From an uncultured Eubacteriales bacterium (lineage in GTDB: Bacteria > Bacillota > Clostridia > Oscillospirales > UBA644): 64,000 nt of DNA. Of the stretch, positions 32,089 through 41,636 are shown piece after piece (the stretch's first letter is position 1; the number at the start of each line of letters is the position of its first letter). Position numbers and translations under genes: made by a program. The DNA lies in contig CAKSBH010000003.1 of assembly GCA_934438175.1 (NCBI GenBank), positions 62,001 to 126,000 of the forward strand, read 5' to 3'. The notes under the pieces were generated by a model. That model did not search any database, was not told the DNA's origin, and saw only the letters and a program-made list of their open reading frames with translations.

Positions 32089-33651
32089 TTACCGGGAAGA
32101 TTCGCCCTGCACCCATTTCCGGACGTTTTCAATGGTCTGTTCCGCGCTTTCCGAAGAAACCCGGAATCCTCGTCCACCGTCCACCGTCACGCTCAGATAC
32201 AGTGCATCCTCATCCACCGGGGTAAAACGGATGACACTCTGCTCCCCTTCGTTTGTTGTCAGCGTCACCGTCAGCTCCGGAGAATATCCCTCCACCGGAT
32301 CCAGAAATCCGCTTTGGTGAGTGCCGATGATGTCCATATAAATGGAACGCAGCATATCTCCGTCCAACGGTGCATGCTGATACAGACACTGGAAAGAGAG
32401 GTTGCCTTTTTTGTCCACAAATGAGGAAATTCCAACCTCATAACTTTCTTCCGCCCCGATGTCAAACCGGATGGATTTCAGATTCTTCAATGCCCAGAAC
32501 GAGCAGGGAATGGAAGAACAGAATTTACTTGCAGACAAATCAATGGACGAAAATGCCGAGGCGGCTACCTTATAGATAACCCCGGAATCGTTATACATGA
32601 CATACCGGTAGGCGCCGTTGTCACACAGATCCCCCACCAGATACGTTTCCGTCACCTGTACCAGGGTATCTACGGTTTCGCCGCGCGCCTCCGCCTCTTC
32701 CTTTTTCACGGCAAGATCCAGATCGAAATACTTATTGTTTACATTATTGATCAGCGGAAGAGAGGCATCCACGTTGATCTCCACCTGAATCCGGACCGCA
32801 CGATCAAACCCGTATTGTTTCTGTGTTTCCACATCGGCAAAGCAAACCGTCTCCGCCGAACGGAGCCCGTAAAAATTCTTGACACAGTTGCGGATGACCA
32901 GTTCGTTGGCACCGCCGTAGAACGGCGCTTCCAAAACAAACACATACAACTGTCCGATGGTGTTCGCCTCGTCCTCATTGGGAAGACGGGCATACACATC
33001 CTCGTCCGTCCCGTCCCGGTCAATCTTCAACCAGTTGAATCCGTCGTTGTCAAAATCGTAAATGGTAAAGATATCGGTCGGAAACAGGCGGGAACGGTCT
33101 CCGAGCAGACGTTCGGCAAAATAAGTGCTGACCGCATAGACGTCGTTGTCTTTTTCCGTTTTGAAATAATACGCGCCGCCCTCCGGCGTACGATCACCCA
33201 GATAAAACGTATCAACAACCTTTTTGCCGTTCACTTCTTTTTCAACGAGAAGTGTCGCCTGCGGATCGTCCAGCCCGTAATCTGCCAGTTTCTGAGAAGA
33301 AAGTTCCACCGTAGTCTCGGCATAAATGCCGAGCGGGCATTCAAACAGCCCCTTGGAGCTTGCGGGGAGAAGCTCCCATACTTCCTGCCCCTCAATGCGG
33401 ACGTCACCGTCCTCGTTGCGGAATACGGTATATGCATCGTCACGGTTTCTCACCGTAACGCGCTTCAGAACCGAAGCGTTTTCGATTGCATAAATCTTCG
33501 TTCCTTCACGGGGATAATCCTGTTCGACCGATCGATCCTCCTCCGGCTTCTCCGGGTCCGGCAGATTCGCCCTGCCGAGAGCCGTTACCGCCGTTGCGAG
33601 AATCGCAAGACAAAGAATGGCAAGAACGAGTGTTTTTCCGTGTTTTCTCAT
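32089..33651 (-). CDS. DUF4340 envelope protein of Gld-like ABC system
   Basis: A 520-residue protein with one N-terminal hydrophobic helix and a long extracytoplasmic part containing DUF4340 units (LADYGLDDPQATLLVEKEVNGKK is split around the conserved YGLddP; TFYLGDRTPEGGAYYF). It is normally found after a GldG-like protein and an ABC-2 permease, as here. Function is unknown in Firmicutes; gliding is not implied. The start at 33651 overlaps the GldG-like stop as ATGA. Confidence 0.88.
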   Translation of the reverse strand: MRKHGKTLVLAILCLAILATAVTALGRANLPDPEKPEEDRSVEQDYPREGTKIYAIENASVLKRVTVRNRDDAYTVFRNEDGDVRIEGQEVWELLPASSKGLFECPLGIYAETTVELSSQKLADYGLDDPQATLLVEKEVNGKKVVDTFYLGDRTPEGGAYYFKTEKDNDVYAVSTYFAERLLGDRSRLFPTDIFTIYDFDNDGFNWLKIDRDGTDEDVYARLPNEDEANTIGQLYVFVLEAPFYGGANELVIRNCVKNFYGLRSAETVCFADVETQKQYGFDRAVRIQVEINVDASLPLINNVNNKYFDLDLAVKKEEAEARGETVDTLVQVTETYLVGDLCDNGAYRYVMYNDSGVIYKVAASAFSSIDLSASKFCSSIPCSFWALKNLKSIRFDIGAEESYEVGISSFVDKKGNLSFQCLYQHAPLDGDMLRSIYMDIIGTHQSGFLDPVEGYSPELTVTLTTNEGEQSVIRFTPVDEDALYLSVTVDGGRGFRVSSESAEQTIENVRKWVQGESSR

Positions 33652-35249
33652 AAATACATTCTCTTTCTCCGACGGATGATGCTGATAACAAAACACACAA
33701 CCGGCGCTGCACCGATGATGACAGCACAGGCAATCATAAACACCGTGTCGGTTTCAAACGTGATGGTGCCGGGAAGCAGCGAAGTGGAATAGATCATCAC
33801 ATAATTTTCTCTTCCCGTCACATACCGGAACAGATTGAGCATATACGGAAGTGTCGCGGAAGACGACCCGTCCACATTGGAAAGAAAATACGTTTCCGTA
33901 AGCGATGTGGTTCCGAACGCCACCACATTGGAGGTGCGGGTATAATACGTATAAGAACTCCCTTGCGGGACGCGTTCGCTTACAGAAATATACGAAAGCG
34001 CACCGAGAGAAAACGGACCTACCACGTCGTCATCTGCCATGGTAATGTCTTTCAGCCCGGACATATTCAGTGTTTTGGAGCTGTAATCCACACCGAATGC
34101 ACCGGTTCCGAACGAGGTAAGCAGATCTGCCGAACTTTTTCCGTCGTACAGTGTCAGACGCTCCAGAGCACGGGTCTTCCCCAAAGAAGCATACAGATAA
34201 TTCTTTTTGCCGACAAGATCGCCCGCCACATCGTCGGAAAGCTGCGTTGCTCCGTATTTCAGACGGATCAGGGGTTCGGCACGGTTGTCTACCGTGATGG
34301 AATTGGCACGGTCAAACACCGTGCGGGTCGTATAGCGGATGCCCCATTCCTCCAGAAAATTTTCCAGCCGGGGAGCTGCCGGCGTAGAGGCGTCCAGAAA
34401 CGTAACAAGCGATTTTCCGTACTTCTCGCCGTTGGACACAAACGCGCGCAGCATCCGGATATCGTTGGAGCTGTAGTCGGAGGTCGGGCTGACAATCACG
34501 GCACAGTCCACATCGTCGGGGATTGCCTCCACGGTGGAAAGATCCAACTGAATAACCCGATAAGCGTTGAGTTGAAGCATGGAAACCAGGTATCCGGGAA
34601 GCGTTTCATCGTGTCCGGAAAGGAAAGCGATGGTCTTCTGTCCGTCCATGGCAACCGACTCCATCGCACCGTCGATGCGGCGCTCCAGACCGATATATTC
34701 ACTTTCGTCGAAGACGTCCTCCGAAATCTGGAAGTTCCGCCCGGTTTCCGGGCAGTAGACCGTCAGAAACGTATCCTCATCCAGCGTAATGTTGCGAGAC
34801 TTGAAAAACCCCGGATTGTAACGGGTATGAATGTAATGCACCGAGATATGGTCGGTATGGGAGGCAAACGATTTCAACAGCTCGTAAGTATACCGTTTGG
34901 CGGAAAATGCAGATTGCTGACCGGTTTCTCCGGTTGCATCGTAAGACGCCTTGGAAAAGTCTTCTTCCTCTCCGTTGACAATAATCTCAATGTCCCGTTT
35001 GAGGTTCTGCACATATTCCTGAGAATAATCGTCAATCTGTGTTACCTGAATGACGGAAAAATCAGCAGAAAGATCAAATTTTTTGTCCAGCAGCGTCACA
35101 CCGACATTCAGCAGAACAACAGCGGCAATCACAACAACCGTAAGAATTGTAGAAAAAGCGCCGCGGCGGATTTTGCGCGCCTGGCTCTGCTTCACCGCTT
35201 CACGCTGAGAAGGCGAAAGAACGGCAAGTTCCTGTTTCTTCTGTTTCAT
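33648..35249 (-). CDS. GldG-like ABC-associated membrane protein
   Basis: A 533-residue protein with a membrane helix near residues 36-56, an extracytoplasmic GldG/IFT52-like domain (KTIAFLSGHDETLPGYL and VDCAVIVSPTSDYSSND visible) and a C-terminal helix near 507-525. The start is ATG 35249 with AAGGAGGA upstream (GTG at 35252 is also possible). Follows the ABC permease by 13 bp. Confidence 0.88.
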   Translation of the reverse strand: MKQKKQELAVLSPSQREAVKQSQARKIRRGAFSTILTVVVIAAVVLLNVGVTLLDKKFDLSADFSVIQVTQIDDYSQEYVQNLKRDIEIIVNGEEEDFSKASYDATGETGQQSAFSAKRYTYELLKSFASHTDHISVHYIHTRYNPGFFKSRNITLDEDTFLTVYCPETGRNFQISEDVFDESEYIGLERRIDGAMESVAMDGQKTIAFLSGHDETLPGYLVSMLQLNAYRVIQLDLSTVEAIPDDVDCAVIVSPTSDYSSNDIRMLRAFVSNGEKYGKSLVTFLDASTPAAPRLENFLEEWGIRYTTRTVFDRANSITVDNRAEPLIRLKYGATQLSDDVAGDLVGKKNYLYASLGKTRALERLTLYDGKSSADLLTSFGTGAFGVDYSSKTLNMSGLKDITMADDDVVGPFSLGALSYISVSERVPQGSSYTYYTRTSNVVAFGTTSLTETYFLSNVDGSSSATLPYMLNLFRYVTGRENYVMIYSTSLLPGTITFETDTVFMIACAVIIGAAPVVCFVISIIRRRKRMYL

Positions 35250-35262
35250 CACGGTGTCCTCC

Positions 35263-35967
35263 TTATGCCCATCTGCGTTTTTCCAGCATCCTGCCCGTCA
35301 AAAACAAAAAAACACCGGAAATACTGAGGTAATAAACAATCGGAGCCATGCTCAGCAGCCCAATCGCAAAGCTGTGATAACGGGAATACAGGCTGATGCA
35401 CTGAAGAATTTCGCCGATAACCGCGGGAAACAACCCCGAAATGGAATCAATAACATACATAAACAAAAGAAGCCCGAAGGTTGCCGCAACGGTGGCAATC
35501 TGATTTTCGGTCACCGACGACAGAAACAGCGCCACGGCAATCATGGCAAAGCCGATCAGAAGTGAGCCAAGCATCTGCATCAGGAATTCATTCCATGACA
35601 CCTGCCCGAACAGGGACACCACAAACGCATACAGCACATTGACCAGTGTGGCGGCAGAATAAATGCATACGCCGCACAGGTATTTTCCCAGAACCACCGA
35701 GGAAATCTTCACGGGAGCCGTTAAAAGAAGCTGATCCGTACGGTTTTTCTTTTCCTCACTGAAAAAGCGGAACGACAAAAGAGAAACCAGCAGAATGTTG
35801 GCAAAGTACAGCCACACTCCGAAATATGTTCCCATATACGACTGACCGGACACCATCACGGTAAGCGTGAACATAATGCCGGAAACAAGACAATAAACGC
35901 CAACGGTAAACCAACCGATCGGGTTGCGGAAGCAAGCCAGCATATCCCGGCGGAAAATTGCACCCAT
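35263..35967 (-). CDS. ABC-2 type permease
   Basis: A 234-residue permease with six predicted helices and the family's FFSEEKKNRTDQLLLTAPV segment (about 67-85) that couples to the ATPase. Length and sequence resemble GldF/NosY-like permeases. The start overlaps the ATPase stop by one base (TGATG). Confidence 0.9.
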   Translation of the reverse strand: MGAIFRRDMLACFRNPIGWFTVGVYCLVSGIMFTLTVMVSGQSYMGTYFGVWLYFANILLVSLLSFRFFSEEKKNRTDQLLLTAPVKISSVVLGKYLCGVCIYSAATLVNVLYAFVVSLFGQVSWNEFLMQMLGSLLIGFAMIAVALFLSSVTENQIATVAATFGLLLFMYVIDSISGLFPAVIGEILQCISLYSRYHSFAIGLLSMAPIVYYLSISGVFLFLTGRMLEKRRWA

Positions 35968-36980
35968 CAGATCTCGCCTCCTTCTGTTTCTTCGGTCTTC
36001 TGCGGCTTGGGCTCTTCGGCAGAACCGTTCAGAGCCGCCTGCGCATCCGGGGTATTGCCCACCAATTGCATAAAGATATCCTCCAACGTCACACCAAGCG
36101 GTGTAATCATCAGAATGTACCAGTCACGCTTCGCACATTCGGCAAACAGAACCCGGCGAATATCCGTATGCTTGTCGGATTCCAGAATAAGATCCACCGT
36201 ACCCTTTTCCATGCTGCCGACATATTCCACGCGCAACACGCCAGGAAGCGCCGACAGAACCTCCATCGCCTCGTTTTGAGGAGCGACGATCCGGATGCCG
36301 TAGCGATTGTTTGCCATGGCGGACTGAATGAGATTTTCGGTGGAATCGTCACGAATCAGATAGCCCTGATTGAGAATGATGACCCGCTCGCAGACCGCCT
36401 GAATCTCTGTCAGAATATGTGAACTGAGCAGAACCGTATGCGTCTGTCCCAGGCGCTTGACAAGATTCCGGATCTCCACGATCTCTTTCGGATCCAACCC
36501 GATGGTCGGCTCATCCAGAACGATGACCTCCGGATTTCCGATCAATGCCTGTGCCAATCCGACACGCTGACGGTAACCCTTGGACAGATTGCGGATCATA
36601 CGGTACGCAACATGATCGATCCCGGTCACCTCGCAGATCTCACGCAAATGCTGCTCCCGCGGCAACGTACAGTGCTTGAGTTCGTACACAAAGCCAAGAT
36701 ACTCCTCCACCGTCATATCGGGATAAAGCGGAGGAACCTCCGGCAGATAGCCGATGTTCTTCTTGGCTTCCTCCGGCATCTCCAGCAAATCAAATCCGCC
36801 GATTTTTACGGTGCCGGACGTGCTGGAAAGATAACCGGTAATCATATTCATCGTTGTACTCTTTCCCGCACCGTTCGGTCCGAGAAAACCAACGATCTCT
36901 CCCCGGTCGATGGAAAAGGACAAATCGTTGACGACGATCTTTTCGCCGTAGCGCTTTGTCAGGTGCAAAACTTCAATCAT
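35967..36980 (-). CDS. ABC transporter ATP-binding protein (GldA-like)
   Basis: A 337-residue ATPase. Walker A is GPNGAGKSTTM (about 36-46), the signature LSKGYRQRVGLAQALIG, Walker B VIVLDEPTIGLDP, and H-loop LLSSHIL. A C-terminal extension of about 100 residues includes a DUF4162-like domain and an acidic end. Start ATG 36980 follows AAGGAG. First gene of a four-gene operon with the permease, GldG-like and DUF4340 genes; the lipid kinase and zinc-ribbon genes may belong to it as well. Confidence 0.93.
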   Translation of the reverse strand: MIEVLHLTKRYGEKIVVNDLSFSIDRGEIVGFLGPNGAGKSTTMNMITGYLSSTSGTVKIGGFDLLEMPEEAKKNIGYLPEVPPLYPDMTVEEYLGFVYELKHCTLPREQHLREICEVTGIDHVAYRMIRNLSKGYRQRVGLAQALIGNPEVIVLDEPTIGLDPKEIVEIRNLVKRLGQTHTVLLSSHILTEIQAVCERVIILNQGYLIRDDSTENLIQSAMANNRYGIRIVAPQNEAMEVLSALPGVLRVEYVGSMEKGTVDLILESDKHTDIRRVLFAECAKRDWYILMITPLGVTLEDIFMQLVGNTPDAQAALNGSAEEPKPQKTEETEGGEI

Positions 36981-37090
36981 AGTCACAAACTCCTTTTTTC
37001 CTTGGCTTCTGACATCGGATTTTCCCTGAGATTCCTTATTCTGATCCGGAAGAAACAACCCACCCGGAAAGCAAGGGCAGATTCTTCCTT

Positions 37091-37119
37091 ATTATACTTA
37101 TTGTAAAACAAAGATGTAA
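37091..37119 (-). promoter_or_regulatory. Promoter of the Gld-like ABC operon
   Basis: Minus-strand TATAAT (37096-37091) with TTACAT (37119-37114) at 17 bp; the -35 is weak. Confidence 0.6.
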
Positions 37120-37160
37120 CAACTCTTTGTCCTTTTCGGTGTAAAAGTATAAAAACGGGA

Positions 37161-38411
37161 TCAGAACCAGTTTTCCGGGCAGGAAAGCGAGACCTTCCGT
37201 TTTTCGCCGTCGCTCATGCGGCGCAGATCCGCTTCTCCGGCAGCAATCTCATCATCGCCGAGAACCATGGTATATGCGGCGCCGATACGGTCGGCGTATT
37301 TCATCTGTGCTTTCAGCGAACGCCCGGAAATATCCGAGGACGCCGAAATGCCGGCACGCCGCAGTTTTCCGGTCAGCTCGGCTGCTTTCTTTTCACCCTG
37401 CTCGCCCAGCCCGGCAAGAAAGATCCGGCACGCCGGTTTTTCTCCGAACGAAAGCCCCTTGCTTTCCATCAGAGAGATCAGGCGTTCCAGCCCGGCGGCA
37501 AAGCCGATGCCGCACACGTCCAGTTTGCCGTCCAGTTCATGAATCAGCCCGTCATACCGTCCGCCGCCGAGAATGGCAAGCCCGGTATCGGCATCCACAA
37601 ACTCAAACACGGTTTTGGTATAATAGTCCAGGCCGCGGATGATTCCGGGATCCACCGCAAACAGAATGCCGGCATCCGTCAGACCGCCGCGCACCCGCTC
37701 AAAGTGCGTGCGGCATTCCTCACACAGATAATCGGTGATGACCGGTGCACCCTCGGCCGCCTTCCGGCACTCCGGACATTTGCAGTCCAGAATCCGCATC
37801 GGGTTGCGGTAAAGACGATCCCTGCATGTTTCACACAGACGGTCTTTCCGTTCTTCGAAAAACGCAATCAGTGCCTTGCGGTATTCCGCACGGCACGAAG
37901 GACATCCGATGGAATTCAGACGGACCTCCACATGATCAAACCCGAGCGATGCCAGAAAATCACGCACCAGCGAAATGACCTCAACGTCGGAGCGGGGATC
38001 CTGCGACCCGTACAGTTCCACACCGAACTGATGAAATTCACGGTATCTGCCTGCCTGCGGTTTCTCATAACGGAAGCATGAGATGATGTAAAACAGCTTC
38101 AACGGCAAAAGCCCGGCAAACAGCCCGTTTTCCAGGCAAAGCCGCGCTACGGACGCAGTTCCCTCGGGGCGGAGCGTGATGCTGTCGCCGCCCTTTGTTT
38201 CAAAGGTATACATTTCCTTCTGAACCACATCGGTCGTTTCGCCGACACCGCGCCGGAACAATTCCGTTTTTTCGAATGTGGGAAAACGCACTTCGTCAAA
38301 CCCATATCTCAGTGCCGTTTCCGTCGCTTTTTTTTCTACATATCTCCATTTATACGATTCTGCGGGCAGAACATCCTTTGTACCGCGCACCGCTTCGATT
38401 TTCACGCTCAT
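37161..38411 (-). CDS. hisS: Histidyl-tRNA synthetase
   Basis: A 416-residue class II synthetase. Motif 2 is CFRYEKPQAGRYREFHQFGVE, shown by FRYE and REFHQ; the histidine A motif is IRGLDYYTKTVFEF; motif 3 contains LGGGRYDGL. An insertion around 180-260 has CPSC, CETC, CKCPEC and CEEC, as in many clostridial HisRS. Start ATG 38411 follows AAAGGAG. It is last in the operon with the cell-shape genes, 17 bp after the mgsA-like gene. Confidence 0.95.
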   Translation of the reverse strand: MSVKIEAVRGTKDVLPAESYKWRYVEKKATETALRYGFDEVRFPTFEKTELFRRGVGETTDVVQKEMYTFETKGGDSITLRPEGTASVARLCLENGLFAGLLPLKLFYIISCFRYEKPQAGRYREFHQFGVELYGSQDPRSDVEVISLVRDFLASLGFDHVEVRLNSIGCPSCRAEYRKALIAFFEERKDRLCETCRDRLYRNPMRILDCKCPECRKAAEGAPVITDYLCEECRTHFERVRGGLTDAGILFAVDPGIIRGLDYYTKTVFEFVDADTGLAILGGGRYDGLIHELDGKLDVCGIGFAAGLERLISLMESKGLSFGEKPACRIFLAGLGEQGEKKAAELTGKLRRAGISASSDISGRSLKAQMKYADRIGAAYTMVLGDDEIAAGEADLRRMSDGEKRKVSLSCPENWF

Positions 38412-38428
38412 GGGTTCTCCTTTTTTGT

Positions 38429-38854
38429 TCAAAAAATATCGATGTTGTTGCGCCGTGCCGAGCTGTACGCTTCCCGCCAGTCCAGATCTCCCCGATCCAG
38501 TGCCCGCACAAGAATTTCCGCGGTCGCAATGTTTGTGGCAACCGGGATGTTGTGCATATCGCAAAGACGAAGCAACATGTTGTCGTCTGTTGTGTCACGC
38601 TTCGCGGAAATCGGATCACGGAAAAACAGAACCAGATCAATTTCTTCATAGGCAATGCGGGAAGCGACCTGCTGAAGCCCGCCGCGTCCGCCGCTCATAA
38701 AGCGATAAATTTCCAATCCCGTTGCATCGGCAACCATTTTTCCCGTTGTCGCAGTGGCACAGAGCGTATGCTTGGACAAGATTCCGGAATACGCAATGCA
38801 GAACTGCACCATCAGTTCTTTCTTTTTGTCCTGAGCCATCAATGCAATATTCAT
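38429..38854 (-). CDS. mgsA: Methylglyoxal synthase-like protein lacking key catalytic residues
   Basis: A 141-residue member of the MgsA fold: ATATTGKMVAD (33-43), FMSGGRGGLQQ (52-62), IDLVLFFRDP (72-81) and HNIPVATNIATAE (101-113). In the E. coli enzyme the GGDQQ Asp71 is the catalytic base and His98 helps bind substrate; the aligned residues here are Leu60 and Asp87, while Asp90 (E. coli Asp101) is kept. Enzyme activity is therefore doubtful, although this clade regularly sits in clostridial mre/min clusters. It lies between minD and hisS. Confidence 0.82.
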   Translation of the reverse strand: MNIALMAQDKKKELMVQFCIAYSGILSKHTLCATATTGKMVADATGLEIYRFMSGGRGGLQQVASRIAYEEIDLVLFFRDPISAKRDTTDDNMLLRLCDMHNIPVATNIATAEILVRALDRGDLDWREAYSSARRNNIDIF

Positions 38855-38880
38855 GTTCTCTCTCCTTTATCACTGTTCTT

Positions 38881-39624
38881 TTATAATTGAAGTAATTCGG
38901 TTTCTTTGTTTTCCAGCCGTGCGGCAATGTTGAAAAAAGCACGGCTGATCTTCCGGCGGCGACTGTCGAAAATCAGAATTCCCCGGTTGGCGTATGCCGA
39001 AGCCATCGGATCTTCCGGAACAATGCCGAGAAGTTTCAGGTTGACCTGCTGCTGAATCTCACTCACGTCAAACGAAAGTCCGCGCCGGACCCGCTTTCCG
39101 TTCAGCCGGTTGATAATCAGTTTTCCGTCCTCCATGCCGCTCAGAGCCGCAAGATCCGCCACCTTTCCGGCATCCCGGATGGAGGTCACATCCGGCGTAG
39201 CCACAAGAATGGGGGAAATCAGGACATCGCCGAATGTCTGCAAAAATCCGGTTCCGCAGGGACAATCCACCAGAATGCAGTCAAACTGCGATTCCACGGA
39301 ATGAAGGAATTTACGCATTCTGGGATAAAGCTCCGACGCAGAGACCTCCATACGGGAAGGGGCAGGAAGAAAATACAGCTTGCGATGATTCGGAACAGGA
39401 TAAATGGCTTTTTCCGCCGAGCACTTTCCAAGACAAACGTCCTGCACATCAAAAATCACCTGATCCTGCATGCCGAAAAGCAAATCCAGATTCCGCAACG
39501 CGATGTCCGCGTCCACGGCGAGCACACGCCGGTCCGATGCCGCGAGAGCCGCAGCCAGATTGGCTGCCACCGTACTTTTTCCCACGCCTCCTTTTCCGGA
39601 GGCGATCCAGTATATTTTACTCAT
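38881..39624 (-). CDS. minD: Septum-site ATPase MinD
   Basis: A 247-residue deviant Walker A ATPase (ASGKGGVGKSTVAANLA, 7-23) with the switch DADIALRNLD and DCPCGTG. The C-terminal SRAFFNIAARLENKETELL is amphipathic, matching a membrane-targeting sequence. MinD positions the division site with MinC, but no minC or minE is in the window, so the partner is elsewhere or absent. Start ATG 39624 follows GGGAGA, 17 bp after mrdA. Confidence 0.88.
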   Translation of the reverse strand: MSKIYWIASGKGGVGKSTVAANLAAALAASDRRVLAVDADIALRNLDLLFGMQDQVIFDVQDVCLGKCSAEKAIYPVPNHRKLYFLPAPSRMEVSASELYPRMRKFLHSVESQFDCILVDCPCGTGFLQTFGDVLISPILVATPDVTSIRDAGKVADLAALSGMEDGKLIINRLNGKRVRRGLSFDVSEIQQQVNLKLLGIVPEDPMASAYANRGILIFDSRRRKISRAFFNIAARLENKETELLQL

Positions 39625-39641
39625 GGTATTTTTCTCCCTTG

Positions 39642-41636
39642 TCATGCTCCGGATCTTGTCAACGCATAGCGAAGCTCCGCTTTCACGAGATCGGCAAGCG
39701 CAAAAGTCGTAGAGGTTCCGGCATGCTCCACAACCACGCAGAATGCAATCTGCGGATTATCCGCCGGAGCTACGCCGATCATCAGCGCCGTAGGCAGTTC
39801 ATTGGCATATTCCGCCGTGCCGGTCTTCACGGCAATTTCGGCGATGGAAAAATCTGAAAAATCGGAATACGCCGAGCCGCCCTTCTCGTTTGCCACGGCG
39901 TACAGACCTTTCATTACGGCATCCAGTGTTTCCTGCCGGATATTCAGCTGCTCATACGAACTCGGATAGGAAGAAACGATTTCTCCCGTCACACTGTCCC
40001 GAATGCTCTTGATAATGTGCGGGGTATATTTCTTCCCGCCGTTTGCCAAGGTCGCCACATAATTGACCAGCTGAATGGGGGTTACGCCGTTGTCGGACTG
40101 ACCGATTGCGGCAAGAAGCGTTTCGCCCTCCTGCCAGATTCCGCCGACCGATTCCCGGTATTCCCTGCCTGCCACAATGCCTTCCGCTTCTCCGGGCAGT
40201 TCAATTCCCGTCCGGGAACCGAAACCGAGCATCCGGGCATATCGGTTCATGATGTCAATCCCGGTCAGACGCCCCGCGTCAAAGAAAAAACCGTTGCAGG
40301 AAACTTTCAGCGCCAGACGCAGATCCACATCCCCATGCGCCCGTCCGCCGAAGCACGAGGGCTGATAGGTCGGGTAATATTTGTAAACACCGGAGCAGGA
40401 ATAAACGGTATTCGTATCAATCACACCGGATTCCAGAGCGGCGATTCCGGTCACCATCTTGAACGTGGAACCGGGAGGAAACAAACCGGAAATGACCCGG
40501 TTCACGTACGGGCTTGCGGGATCTTTCGAGATCTCGGCAAAATCCTGATAATAAGTAGAGAGATTATAGGTCGGAAAACTTGCCATAGACAGAATCTCTC
40601 CGGAATGAATATCCATAAAAATCGCAGCGCCGCCGGTTGCCGCATTTTCCCCATTGACCTTCCGGCACGCCTCCACGGTCTTCTTCAATTCGTCCTCCAG
40701 AATCTTCTGCATCCGGCTGTCCAGAGTCAGAATCACATCGTCGCCGGCTTTCGGATCCACGGATTCCAGAACGCTCATCACATGCCCGGAGGCATCTGTG
40801 GATACCGAACGATATCCGTCCGTTCCGCGCAGATACGCCTCACAAAGTTTTTCAATGCCGCTTTTCCCCACCATATCGTTCAGGGAATATCCGGCATCCT
40901 TCATAGAGGCGTACTCACTGGCGGAGATCCGACCGATGGTTCCGAGAACGTGAGAAGCAAAGTACTCATACGTATACTCCCGCACGGCCGTTGATTCTAC
41001 CGAAACACCGGGAAGTTCTTCGGAATATTCCCGAAGGACCGTCGCCATTTCTCTTCCGATGTCCTCCGCAAAGGTAAACTTCCCGTTTTCCGTACGAAGT
41101 TCCATCTCATAACGCACCGCCATAAAATCCCGGACGGACTCCTCATCGTCCTGAAAGCCCCAGTTTTTTTTCAGTGCGTCAAAAACCTCCTGTGCCTCTC
41201 CGGTTGCCGGAATTTTCCGTTTTTCCAGAAACTGAGCAAAGGACTTGAACCCGGCGGAATCTTCCGTGAAGCCATCTGCATACCGGATCGCTCCGTTTTC
41301 TTCTTTCAGAGGAAACGTATCGGCATACGGGACATCATACTTCCGGAACAACCGGACCAGCCGGCGGATCAGTCCGTTCAGATCGGAAACCGAAGAGCGG
41401 CGGATGACCACATTCAGAGCCAGGGAATTGCTGACCAGCGGCTGACAGTACCGATCCAGCAAAATGCCGCGCGTGGAGGGCAAAACGGTTTTTGTTACCA
41501 CCGTATTGACGGATTTTTTATAATATTCCGCTCCGTGTACCAACTGAAGATCGGCAAGCCGGGCCGTAAACAGCAGACAAAGGGCAAGAAAGAATGCCGT
41601 AACCGAAAACAGACGGCGGTTTTTAATATTCTTCAT
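39642..41636 (-). CDS. mrdA: Penicillin-binding protein 2 (elongation transpeptidase)
   Basis: A 664-residue class B PBP. One N-terminal membrane helix (about 8-28), a dimerisation/pedestal domain, then the transpeptidase: SxxK is STFK (Ser390/Lys393) in PPGSTFKMVTG, SxN is SCN (446-448), and KTG is in AVKTGTAEY (604-606). It cross-links peptidoglycan in the elongasome with MreC and MreD. Start ATG 41636 overlaps the mreD end by 14 bp. A separate rodA is not adjacent. Confidence 0.95.
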   Translation of the reverse strand: MKNIKNRRLFSVTAFFLALCLLFTARLADLQLVHGAEYYKKSVNTVVTKTVLPSTRGILLDRYCQPLVSNSLALNVVIRRSSVSDLNGLIRRLVRLFRKYDVPYADTFPLKEENGAIRYADGFTEDSAGFKSFAQFLEKRKIPATGEAQEVFDALKKNWGFQDDEESVRDFMAVRYEMELRTENGKFTFAEDIGREMATVLREYSEELPGVSVESTAVREYTYEYFASHVLGTIGRISASEYASMKDAGYSLNDMVGKSGIEKLCEAYLRGTDGYRSVSTDASGHVMSVLESVDPKAGDDVILTLDSRMQKILEDELKKTVEACRKVNGENAATGGAAIFMDIHSGEILSMASFPTYNLSTYYQDFAEISKDPASPYVNRVISGLFPPGSTFKMVTGIAALESGVIDTNTVYSCSGVYKYYPTYQPSCFGGRAHGDVDLRLALKVSCNGFFFDAGRLTGIDIMNRYARMLGFGSRTGIELPGEAEGIVAGREYRESVGGIWQEGETLLAAIGQSDNGVTPIQLVNYVATLANGGKKYTPHIIKSIRDSVTGEIVSSYPSSYEQLNIRQETLDAVMKGLYAVANEKGGSAYSDFSDFSIAEIAVKTGTAEYANELPTALMIGVAPADNPQIAFCVVVEHAGTSTTFALADLVKAELRYALTRSGA

